A stretch of DNA of 64,000 nt from Apiosordaria backusii. Taxonomy: Eukaryota; Ascomycota; Sordariomycetes; Sordariales; Lasiosphaeriaceae. The notes below the pieces were generated by a model that saw nothing but the letters and a program-made list of their open reading frames with translations, was not told where the DNA came from and made no database searches. This document shows, piece by piece, positions 11,460 through 24,000 of this stretch. Position 1 is the first letter of the stretch. The number at the start of each line of letters is the position of its first letter. A program made the translations under genes and the position numbers. The DNA is taken from positions 186,001-250,000 of the forward strand of contig JAUKTV010000012.1 of NCBI GenBank assembly GCA_030549205.1, read 5' to 3'.

Positions 11460-13908
11460 AAATATGAAGATTAAACAATCGCTTAGAATGTAGGATATTT
11501 TTTATAATAAAAGACGTGTGTTTCCTACTCTTACGATAATATATTTAATATCCAAAAGGAGTTGTATATAAAATATTTATTATATAAAGTAATAGTAAAT
11601 AATTTCGATAATATACTATATAATATCTACTAATTAGTAATTATAGTACTTTTAAATAGGAAAAGTGAAAAAAGTTAAAAGCTGTTATATACTAATCTTT
11701 ATATCTTGCTTATTTTGGTATTTATTTTGAGTAAGTACTGAAGGATTATTAACACTTTTATACTAAAATAGTCTATACTATATAGGTCTTTAGGTAGTAG
11801 GATATAGGCTAATATACCTTATAGCCTAACTGATAACTTCTTATCCTACACTTTATCTATTTTTCCTATATTCTCTTAATCTACCTTACATTAACTATTA
11901 CTATTACTAAAAATAGAAACACACTAAAAGCAAGATTTCTTTCCTTTCTTTTAAACTTATCGAATATTAAGGTCAGGTACTTTATTACTTACGCCTGATT
12001 ATTAATACAATAACTTCTAACTTACTTATATATAATAAGTTACAAACTAACAACTAGGCATTTAAAACTAACTCTATATTATTTAAATAGGCATTAATTC
12101 TTACATTACTTACTACTTTTAACCTAAATAATTTGAATTATAGAGAGTATAAGTAAGAAGATATAGAACGGAATTATAAATCTAATGATAAAAATGACAG
12201 AAAATTAAAAAAGAAACAACCTTATTTAAATAATCTATATAGCGATAAAATCCCAATAGTTTATTTAGCCTATTATTTCTAGAAATTAAATCTGAAATAA
12301 TATTAAAAGTACTTTAAAATAAATCTTTAAAATATTTTATAAATTAAATAATATCCAAATTAAAAGTATTATATTAAATTCTATTACAACTATTACTAAA
12401 CAATCTTTTTTATTAAAAAGACCTATAAAAAGCATATTAAAGTATAAAAGTATGCTTATTAAATATATTAATTTAACTTTATTACTTATTATTAATATAA
12501 TCGATTATTTAAAAAGTTTAAAGGAAGTTTATTTAAATTAAATAAGTAATTTAAGGTTTGAGATATTTTATTTTCAAGATAACTTAAACTTAATTTTATA
12601 TATATCGATCCTTTTCTTTTAAAAGATTTTAATTAAGTTATTAAGTTTATAAAAAATTAAAGTATAACTTTAATAGCTGTAGAATCTATTTTATTATAAA
12701 ATTTAGGCTTATTAAATAAGTTTAGTTTAATTTTTAGGTAAGTAGCTTTTTAAGGGATAAATATATTGTTAGATATATAGTTAGAAATAAAAACAGAAGT
12801 ATTATTTACGTTAATTTAGTTATTATAATTAACTTTTATATAAGCTTTTCAAAAGTAAATACCTTTAATATTCTATACTAATAGTAGTATAGGTATAAGG
12901 AATGGGAAAAGGACTGATAAGATAGTATTTAACTTATATTTATATACTTTAATATTGCAATTTACTTATATATTATATAATATGACTTAGTCTTATGCAA
13001 ATATTTATAGTAAATGTTAACTTTAGTTGTAATAGTATTTGACGGGACGATCGGAGGTCGGGATAGCTGGAGGACTTTTTTATAATAGATTATCTAAGTA
13101 CTTTATTTAAATAGATAAGAATTCTCTTTCTAAAGGCTAATAGATTTTAATGGTAAAATATAATACCTAATTTATATAATATAGTATAAAAGGGATATTA
13201 GAGTTTTAAAATATTTAAGTTTTTAAACTATTAGATTAAAAGGCTTTATAACTAGTAAAGTTGCTTTAAGTAATTTAGGAATGCGCTGATGTAAATAGAA
13301 AAGATAAGTTGCCAGTTTAAATAAAATAGTATAAGATAATATTTGGTTTTTATACTTAATTATAAATTTTTAAGTTTAATAAAAGTTTAAAGAATAAGAC
13401 TATAAAGAAAGCTTTTAGATTTTATAATAAGTTAGAAAGTAATTAAGAAATCTAAGGTTAAAAAGATTAAGATAAGAAAGAAGTTTTCTTTTATAATTTA
13501 AGTATATAAGTAAGTAAGGTAAGGTAGGTAACTATTCTAGCTTTTTATAAGCTATTTCTTTTTTTTGATATAATTTATATAATATAGTTTTAAATTATTA
13601 ATAAAATAAACTATCGATTTTACTTTATTTTTTCGTTATACTTATAGAAATTTTATAATAATAAGTTTCTTTAGTCCTATTTATTAAATATTTAAGGTAG
13701 TAATTAGTTTAAAAGAGAGATCGACGTTTATATTTTAATATAATATAATATTATTTTAGTTAATCATTAAAGAAGTTAATTTAAATATAATGGTTAAATT
13801 TAAAGTTAACTTAATAATTCTATTTTTATATAAATTTATTAAATAATTAATTATATATAGTTACTTCTTTTATTACTTTGTAATTATATTTTACATTTTT
13901 AATAATAT
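11460..13908. mobile_element. RIP-degraded DNA of unknown origin
   Basis: About 2.4 kb of A+T-rich, TpA-dominated sequence with no open frame. A short island near 13,035-13,075 keeps normal G+C. No LTR pair, terminal repeat or transposase motif could be assigned. Presumably one or more old transposons, possibly the flank of the copia element that starts at 13,909. Confidence 0.5.
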
Positions 13909-14742
13909 TATTGAAATAGGTATGGCTAATTACAGGCCTAAGGGCCCTGTAATTACTGCTTACATACTAGCTTACAGTACAGCGGAAGTCTTACGTATAA
14001 TACCTATAGCTTAGTGCTAAGATACTAGAATATAGCACCTTGTAAGTACTACAGAATAGAAAAATAGTAGGTAAATAATTATATTATAGTACTAACTTTC
14101 TATAAATCTACTATAATATTCTTTATAGTAAAGTTCATACTCGACCTCTACCATATACCCACTGACTAACGTATAGTACCTTACATATCCTAATAAACAA
14201 AGAGGCTAAAGTATAGCTTAGTTAACTCTGAAGTTTACTAAGCCCTATAAACCACTTACCAAATCTTCTATAGCTCCTGACTTATAAGGCCTACAGGCCT
14301 ATAATTTAACATAATAGTAATATACTTACCTAACTATAGGCTTATTAATTTTAAGCTAATTTAGTTAACTTAATAATTAACTACAGGTCTTATAGATAAT
14401 TAAGTTAATATAATTTATAGCTTTTTAAAAATCGACTTATAGTTATATAAAAGGGCTATAAAACTAAATACCCTTAATCTAAAGTATAGATTAATATAAG
14501 GTTAGGGTTAGGCTACTTATATTGCCTATAGTAGTAGGCCTTAATAGCTTAAATATAAAATTATAAACAGTTTAGCCTACTAATTAGTAGAATGTAGGCT
14601 TTTAAATATCCCTATAGTAAAGTAAAGTACCAAGTAAATACTAAGTAATTAATAAATAGGCTTTTTAATTTCAGCTTCTACTATATAGTATAATAATAAC
14701 TACTTACTATAAATTTAAACCTTATAGGGATCTAATTTAATC
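13909..14742 (-). repeat. 3' LTR of the copia element
   Basis: Aligns over its whole length with 19,422-20,256. Shared landmarks include the GGCCTAAGGGCCCTGTA block near the start and the CTTATAGGGA block near the end. This copy is more heavily mutated than its partner. Confidence 0.8.
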
Positions 14743-17700
14743 TCTTCTTTACTTATAGTAAGTAATAAGCCTAAATTTAAATCTAAAGCCTACTGTAGTA
14801 AATTAAAATTAATAAACTAATTGGTTAATTAAAAAACTAAAATATAAAGTATATAAAATATTAAAGCTTATATATTTTAAGTATTAAGTAATTGCTTTTT
14901 TAAGCTAATTTATAAAGGAAAATTAAATATAAGGAGGGTGGTTTTTTAATCTATTCTTTTATTAACTTTTTCTTTATAGTCTTATTCCTTAAGCCTAAAA
15001 GACCTATAAAGGTTTTAAATTTCTAGCTAGCCAATAGTTTAATTAACCTATTAACCAGTATTTATTTAATATTTAAGTATTTAATTATAACCTATAATAT
15101 CCTAACTTACTTTTTAATTTAATAGTATTTTAATAATATATACTTAATACGATTATAAAGAGCTAGGTTATAGGTAATAATTATAAAGTTAATATTATTA
15201 TTATATAGTAAAGTAAAGTTTATTAAAGTATACTTTAACTTTTTATAAATTCCTTTAATTTATAAAGCCTTATAAATAGCTTTAATAAGTATATTAATTT
15301 TAGCTTTTAAAGTAAAAAGGCTTATAATATTGGCTTTTTTTAATTTCTAATTTATAAGGCCTCTAGCTATTTTAAATATAAAACTGTAAGTAGATTTTAA
15401 ATCTTTTAAATTCCCTATAAAGTCTAAATTTATAAAGCCTATAAATACTATAATACCTTCCTCTTTAATAAATCTAATAATATTATAACTATAAGCAATT
15501 ATTAAATTCTTTATACTGTTTAAATACTTTAAAAGGTTTTTAACGGTATTTAAGTTTACTATAGTAAACTACTATATACTTTTTAAAAGCTACTATACTA
15601 TAAAAGTAATATTAAACCTTATTTAAATTATAAAATACATTATAGTATTTACTATATATTAAAATAATATATAATCTGATTTACTTATAAAGCTTCCTTT
15701 TAATTTAAAGTCTTTATATTAAACTATTATTTTAGATTATAAAGAAATTAATATTTTATAATTATTTGTAAAATTAAAGATTTTAATTACCTTCTATATA
15801 TATTAAGTTTAATTAAACTATAAAAAGAAGTAACGCTTATCCTTTATTATTTAAATATTTGAAAAGAAAAAAGCCAGCCCTCTATTCTTTATGAGATAGA
15901 CTTTATTTAAACTTTTTTTAAACTATTAGATATAGGCCTTATTAAAGCCTATAATTAAATAATCATCAATATAAATTACTAGAAGAATCCTAACTTTAAA
16001 TTATAAAAGATAGTAAAGTTAAAAATTAACACTATAAAACCTTCTTTTTTTAATAGCTTAGTAAGTTTAGTTTACTAAAGTCTAAGGCTTTACTTTAAGC
16101 TATATAAGGCCTTAAAAATAAATTATTTAACTAATTTTAAACCTAACGTTTTATTTATATAACTTTACTTTAATAACTAAGTTTACTTTTTAATAAAATT
16201 TATAAAAGCCTTCAAATATAACTATATAATTTTTTTCTTTTAAATAGCTATTAAAAAATATCCTTATAAAATCGATCTACTTTATCTTTTAATTTAATAA
16301 AGCTACTATAATTAATAATATATATTAAGTAAATAATATAGTAATAAAGGTAAAGGTCTTTATAAAATTTAAGCCTTTTTTTTATAAAAATCCTTAAATA
16401 AATAACTTAACTTTAAACTTTAAAAGCTTATTTTCTTTATCGGTCTTTTTATATAGTACTAACTTATTAGTTAATAATATACGGTCTTTAAAAAAAGCGC
16501 TTTAAAGAAGGAATTTAAAGGTTCTTTAATTAACTATTTACTTAAATTTACTATATATAGTTTTTAATTAGTAGGATTCTTTAAAGTTCTTTCATACTTA
16601 TTTTAGTATTTAAAATAATAAATTAATATTAAAAGGACCTTTAAAGACTTTATAATAATAAGCTTTAGCTTTAATTAATATTAATTTAATAAATTAGTTA
16701 ATATTTATTTTAATATCTTTATTTACATTTCAATATAATTCTTTTACTTCTATTAATAAATGATCTTTAATAAAAGGTTTTAAATTAACCTTAAAGCTTA
16801 TAATGAGCCTATTAAAAGGCTTTAAGCTATTATTAATTATAATCTTTTAAAATATAATAAATTTATTAATTAATTTACTATTAAAATCTTTTTAAAATGT
16901 AAGTTATTATTTTTATTTATTAATTATAGTAACTTTACCTCCTTTCAGTTTAAATCCCTTTTTAAAATAGTAATAATACTTTAAATTATAGTAAGTTTAT
17001 TTACTATATTAATAAAGGAAGATTTTATTATTACCTTTTTAATCGATATTTATACTTAATAAGTCTTATTTTTAAAAATAATTAGTAATTTACTAAGCTT
17101 TATATAAGCCTATAATTTTAAAATTTTAAACCTTTTTTTAATAAAAATAAAGAGTTTTATAAAAAAGCCTATAACCTTAAACTAATTTAAATCTAATTTA
17201 TAAAAAAAAAAGCCTTTAATTTATTATAAAACGTTTAATAAGGAATAAAGTCTCTATTATTAACTACTATATAGTTAATTAATTTAAATACTATAAGTAC
17301 TATATAATATTATAATTACTAAAGGAACTATAATAATACTATAATAGCCTATAACTGGTTTAAAAATACTTTAATAAAATATTTAATTCGGCTATCTTAT
17401 TTATAAATATAAAGTCTAAAAGTAAAAAATTCAATACCTTTAATAAAAAATTAAGCCTATAATTTATAATTAATTTCTTTCCTACTATTATAATAAAAGT
17501 AAATAAAATACCGATTATAATGATTCTTTAGGCCTTTAAAAAAGCCTTTTATTATATTTAATACAGTTAATCTCTTAATATTTAATAAATAAAAGGCCTA
17601 CATAAATTAGGATTTTTAATTTATTAAAATTAATATTATAAGGAACTTATTATTGTATAGGCTTAATTTTAAAAATATCGCCTTTAATAAAATCTAAAAC

Positions 17701-19421
17701 CTTAAGAAGGTTTAAAATAATAGAAAATTAAAGCTTAACTTTATTATAAACTGAATATTAAAAATCTACTTCTAATTATTTAATATTAAATAAATAAGTT
17801 AAGCGATTATAATATTATATTATAACTATATTATTATATATTATTTTAATATTAAAAATACTATCGCCGATATTTGATTAAAAAAGTTTAAAAATATATA
17901 GACTTAATATAAATAGAAAAATATAGAATATATTATATAAATATTTAAAGATACTGTTATAAATAAATTTACTATTATTTATTTTTTTAATTTATTTAAG
18001 GAAGTAGATTTTAACTTTATAGTCTTTAATAAAGATATCCTTACCTTTCATAATTTTAATATAGCCTTTTTAAATTGTTTATTAAAGGTTAATAAAATCA
18101 ATAAAAGCCTTTTAATTTAGTAAATAAAGGTTAAAGAAAGTAATAATAGTGATTTATTTTTATTATGTTTAATAAATTAACTTCTATTATATAATAGTTA
18201 TTTGCTTATTTTTAAAATAGACAATTTAAAAATATTTATAATTTAAAAAGTTTATAGCCAATTATTAATAGTATATTTTAATTATAACAAAATAAAGAAA
18301 ATCATAAATTAACATTATTAATAGTTAAGATTATTTAATAATATTAATAAATATATTATTAATTATAAATATAAATTAATAAAGATTTTTAAAAATAAAG
18401 CTTTAGATTTTCTATATTTGATTTTATTACTTATAAGATTATAATAATATATTATAGTAGATTTTAAAAGTATATTATAGAATAAGAAAGAATATAATAA
18501 TATACTAGTAATAATTAACTGATTTAATAAAGCTATATAGATAGTTCTTTATATTATAAGTACTATAGTAAAGCATGTTACTTTTTATTATTATAAAAGC
18601 CCTTTTAAAGTATTTAAGATATTAATTTAAATCGTTAATAATAAAGGTTTATAATTTATTATTAATTTTATAAATAAACTATTAAAAGTTATAAGTATTA
18701 AATAAAAACTTTTTAACTTTAATTATTTATAAATTATAAAATAAATTAAGATTATAAATTAATACTTTGATTAACAAAACTTTATCTATTTATTAACTAT
18801 AATTAAAATAATTAGTCGATCGTTTTGTTTATAATAAATAAATTTAATACTATATAATAGTATTAGTTTTAAACCTTATAAAGTTTTAATAAGATTTCTA
18901 ATGCTGGTTTATTAAAATTAATCACAATATACTAACTTAATATAGAAAATAATAGCCTATAAACAATTTAATTATAAAAGAATATAATAGTACTTTCTAT
19001 ATTTAAAGGAATATATTAACTTAATAAAAAAGTATATTATTAAATTATAAAAAAAGTAAGCTAAATAAGTTAATCGGTATTAATATAAGTTTAATTTTTA
19101 ATTAAAAAATCGTATATTTATTATTAAAAAGATATAGTTTATTAATAAACTTAATCGTAAATTTAATTTCCCTTTTATTTATTAATATTATAAGATTAAA
19201 AAAATAGTCAGATATTTTTATTAATTAAAATTACTTAATAATTAGTATATAATTTAGGTTTTTTATATTAATTAACTATATAAATATTCGAACAATCCTT
19301 TATTTAAGAAAATAAGAACCTTAAATTTAAAGATATTAACGGTAAGGAGGAATAGGAAGTTAATTAGATATTAACTTTATATAAGTACTATAGTAATTTA
19401 TAATATTAAGTATAATAAAAA

Positions 19422-20256
19422 TATTAGAATAGGTATGATTAATCACAGGCCTAAGGGCCCTGTACTCAGTACTTACATATTAGCTTACAGTATAGTGGAA
19501 GTCTTACGTATGATGCCTATAGCTTAGTGCTGGAGTATTAGAATATAGTACCCTGTAGGTATTATAGGATAGAAATATAGTAGGTAAATAATTGCATTAT
19601 AGTACTAGCCTTCTATAAATCTACAGTAATATTCTCTATAGTAAGGTTTATACTTAACTTCTACTATATACCTACCGACTAATATATAATACCTTGTATA
19701 TCCTAACAGGCAGATAGATTAAAGTATAGCTTAGTTAACTCTAAGGTTTACTAAGCCCTATAAACTACTTACCAAACCCTCTATAACTCCTGACTTATAG
19801 GGCCTATAGGCTTATAATTTAATATAGTAATAATATAGTTACTTAACTATAGGCCTACTAATTCTAAGCTAGTTTAGCTAGCCTAATAGTTAGCTTTAAG
19901 CCTTATAGGTAGCTAAGTTAATGTAGTTTACAGCTCTTTAAAAATCGACTTACGGCTATATAAAAGGGCTACGAAACTAAATACCCTTAACCTAAAGTAC
20001 AAGTTAACATAAGGTTAAGGTCAGGCTACTTATATTGCCTATAGTAGTAGGCCTTAGTAGCCTGTATATAAAATTATAAGCAGTTTGGCCTATTGATTAA
20101 TAAGATGTAGGCCTTTGAATAGCCCTGCAGTGAAGTAAGGTACCAGCTAAGTGCTGGGTAGCTGACGGGGTAGACTTTCTAACTTAAGCTTCTACCACGT
20201 AGTATAATAGTAGCTACTTACTGTAAACTTAGGCCTTATAGGGACCAAGTTTAACA
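19422..20256 (-). repeat. 5' LTR of the copia element
   Basis: Partner of 13,909-14,742. It ends TTTAACA before an A-run. Its last 300 bp (about 19,900-20,250) keep many C and G bases that have become T and A in the other copy. Confidence 0.8.
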
Positions 20257-21020
20257 AAAAAAAGATAGGATTTAGATTTAATATAATATAATATCGATAG
20301 CTTTAAAAATATAATAATAAAATTATATAAATACTATAAATAATACTTAAATAAATTAAGCTTTTTAATAAAGTTAAAAAAGTAAAAAAAAAAGAATATT
20401 CAAAAATAAAGTAAATAAGGATTATAAAATAAATAATATATTTATAAAATAAAAATATAATAATTTAAGAACGTTAATATATAAGAAATAAAAGATTTAA
20501 ATTATTAGGCAGTCTAATTAAAAAGAAGATAAATAATATTCTTTTATTTAAATAGTAAATTTAATAGAATTAATAATATAATTTATAAATTATATAGTAT
20601 AATAATAAAGAGGTTAGTACCTTTTAAAGTATTAAATCTTAAAAATAAATACCTTTTATTTAAAAAGTAAATAATATAAAACTATAAAAAATAGTAAGTT
20701 CGAGTTAATATTAAAGTAATTACTTTTTTTTTTTACTTTAACTTTATAATCGAAGTTAGCTTTTTTAAAGAGCGTAATGTTATAGCCCTAACATATTTTA
20801 TTAATTTATAACTTACTTTATATTAAACTTATTTTAAAAGTAGGGCATGTCGGTATTTATTTTGCTTGTAAGGTTACGGCCTAAGTAATTCCCTTTTTTC
20901 TTTTCTTCTTTAAATCAAAATCCTATGAATTAGCTATTACTTGCTTGTGCCTTGCCTTGCGTGATACGCTGCCCTTATATTAATTAGCCAGTTTAAATAG
21001 GCTTATGAGGAGGTTTCTTA
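20257..21020. other. RIPed spacer left of the Helitron
   Basis: A+T-rich, no open frame. The last 150 bp (20,865-21,020) return towards normal composition. It could be the displaced 5' part of the copia remnant that continues after the Helitron at 27,187, but no LTR sequence of that family was found here. Confidence 0.35.
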
Positions 21021-24000
21021 TCCTGTCCGGAGGACAATATTCCTGCCAAACTTCCAAAAAATCGCATACAAAATTGATAAGAGTCTTATCGCTCAAGAGA
21101 GATTGGTCGGGGGCTACCGGAGAGTGGGTCCAATTCGGCACCACCTCCAAAACTTATGCAACCGGTACCATTCTGTGCGTAACTGTATGGCAAATCTAGA
21201 TCTGAAATCCGATTTCTGAAGGTCCACGAAATGGCTGACATGCAGGCGTTTGAATACGGTTTGAGATCGTGTTTGGGTGCGCCCGGGCGATTGCGCGCAT
21301 TGCACGTGATTACGCGCCTTGCCCCACACTGCCTTCCACAAGAATGCCCCACTTTGCCTTTGACCCCCCGCGTCAAATTTAATTCCTCCCACTTCAAATT
21401 TCTCCTACCGCGAATTTCCATTTCCTCCATTCTTCATCCAACAATCGATCGCACCGCAGACCTCAATCGCACCCCAACGCCTTCATTCACTATCCGTCAT
21501 TTCTAACCGACGCTCCTTTCCTCTGTGGTATTGTTTGCCCGTTATGGCCGGCCTATTCAGTATCCATGGCGGACGAGGCGGGTGCGGCGGAGGTGGTTTC
21601 TTCCAAAGTTTGCTATCTTTGCCGCGTAGAGAAGCCCAGCGACCAATTCTGGTCGGTACGAGGCCCTCGAAGGATCGTCGTCAATTGCTCGGATTGCCGT
21701 AATCGCACGAGGCAACAGGCGAGTCTATCAGTTCTATCTTCCTCCGTTGCTTTACTAACCTTATTCCTAGGTAACCGCGTCGGCTGCACGCATTTCCAGA
21801 GCAGCTGCGATAGCCGGCGGACAAGATCCAGCGGTTGCGCCTCGCCAGAATCTCACCCATACGGTCCTTGCCCAGCGATACCGCGAAGGCGGCCGTGTCA
21901 GTACGGATACTCCCGAAAGGCTGCTGCTCGCAGCGAGATCTCGTACATCCAGCGACGGCATCGCCTCGAGCGTCGCCATGGTGAAGAACCTTCCCAGACC
22001 CCGACGATGAGTGGCTTGCTTCGCCAGCAACAAGAGATCCAGGACCCCGCCACCGACCTCCCACCCTCTGCTCAGCCGAGAGAGCCTGAGGAAGAGATGG
22101 AAGCTGACGATGAAGTGCCTCGCGTGGGATCTCTAGTTCCACAGCGACGGCCACCACCCTCACCGTCCACACCTGCTCGTGGCCGTCGCCGAGGACGACC
22201 GCGCCTTGACCGAATTCCTCGCGGCCGACCACGCAGACGCTCCTCCCCCCAACCAGCTCCCCGCGAATTCGACGAGCCTCCCCCTCAGTTTACAGGGGCC
22301 GATTAGGAGTCGCCTCTAACCGCGGAAGACCTCGCCATCAAGGCAGAATTCGACAGGGCACTTGCTGCCGAGCAGATGCAATACTGCCCACGGTGCAAAG
22401 AGCGGTGGTTCGACATGGAGCTCAAAGGGGATAGGATCTGCAAGCGTTGCCACGATAAGGATGATAAGAAGCGTCAGGACGAGCCTTTTTTCTTTTCGGC
22501 TGCGAACAAGCTGGATTTTGGCCCTGTACCTAATGATCTGCCCAGGCTTGAGCCGTTGGAGGAGATGTTTATTGCGCGGGTGCACGTCAGCGTCAATGTA
22601 TTTACAGTACGTAACGAGGATGGAAGCAAAGGGTTTGGTAACTGACAAAACATAGGTTCGTGGGCAGCAGTATAAGTATCGTGGGCATGTTGTACACTTC
22701 TTGCGTGACGTTGGCAAGGTATATAGTGAGCTCCCTTTGCTACCCAAAGACCTCGATGTCGTTATCCTTCGGCCTCGTGGTTCCGAGAACGTGGCCCGGA
22801 TGGATCGGCAGTTCCGCCGACGATTCCGCGTCCGCCGCGCCGCAGTAGAGGCCTGGCTTAAGTTTCTTTCCCTCAACCACCCAGGCTACCGAGACTTTAC
22901 TTTGAATCACGACAATCTTTCCCAGCTCCCCGAAGATGGCAACGTCTTCGACCAGCTAAGCATCCATGAAGTTGACGAGACCTCGGGTTTGCCTGCCGAT
23001 TTTGGCCCTGATGTTGACCCGGTCGAGGAGCCAGAGCTGGAAGATTCTGAGGTTATCGACGAAGCCGCAGTGCCCAACCTGCTCATCCAGGAGACTGAGC
23101 TTAATCAACTCCAGGGCCGTGTCGACAACACCGTCGCTGAGGATACCGAACGGGTCCCCCTACGACACGCCGACCCGCACTCGGCACACCAGCTACCCAT
23201 GCCATCTATCCGTCGTACGCCTTTGGATGAATTTAACCAGAAGTACGCACTGCTTTCTTTGGCCTGCCCCACCTTATTTCCCCAGGGCGTTGCGGATTTT
23301 GTTGAGCCCAGGCAACGCAATATATCCTACCAGGATTATATTGAGCATGCCATAAAGTGGGAGGATGGCCGGTTCGCTAGGCACCACAGCTTTCGCTTTA
23401 TTGCCTTGAACACGCTAATGCGTCAGCAAGCACGCAGCAACAGCAAGTTCTATGTCAGTAAGCACCATCGCACGCCGCTTACCAAGGAGGACCTCCAGCG
23501 AGCTCTGGCCGACCCCGAACAGCCAGAAGCTCAAGCGATCTTAAATCGTATCTCGCGTTTTGCGGGTGTGATTAAGGGCACCCGTCCTTTTTGGTATCGC
23601 CGGCGGCGTGAGTGTGAGGCGTTTGCCCACTGCCTTGGCGTCCCAGCTGCCTTCATCACCCAGAGCCCAGCCGACCTTCATTGGCAGAGCCTATACCGGC
23701 ACATGCCCGAGTACGAAGAATGGAAGGTTCTGGACGAGCGTGCGCGTATGGCTAAGTCACGTCAGTTGCTGCGTGAGAACCCGCATATCGCAGCCTGGCA
23801 CTTCCACTCTCGCAACAAGCTGTTCCGGAAGATTGTGCTCGAGAAGAAGTTCAACCTGGAAGATTATTGGTACCGTTACGAGTGGCAAGGCCGCGGCAGC
23901 AGCCACGCCCATGGGCTGTATTGGTTCAATGGGAGCCCGGATCCCGACATGTCGACGAAAGATACACGAGACAACTTTGCGACGGTCTGGGGTTACCATA

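Larger units (their letters stand above)
13909..20256 (-). mobile_element. RIP-degraded Ty1/copia retrotransposon
   Basis: Two direct repeats of about 834 bp (13,909-14,742 and 19,422-20,256) bound about 4.7 kb of RIPed DNA. On the minus strand, 15,973-15,953 reads Y-I-D-D-Y-L-I preceded by hydrophobic residues, the copia reverse transcriptase YVDD box. The order (RT close to the left LTR, with room for RNase H between) fits copia gag-PR-INT-RT-RH on minus. The LTR in that orientation starts TGTTAA and ends in a mutated form of CCTATTCCAACA. No convincing target duplication is seen. All frames are closed. Confidence 0.8.
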
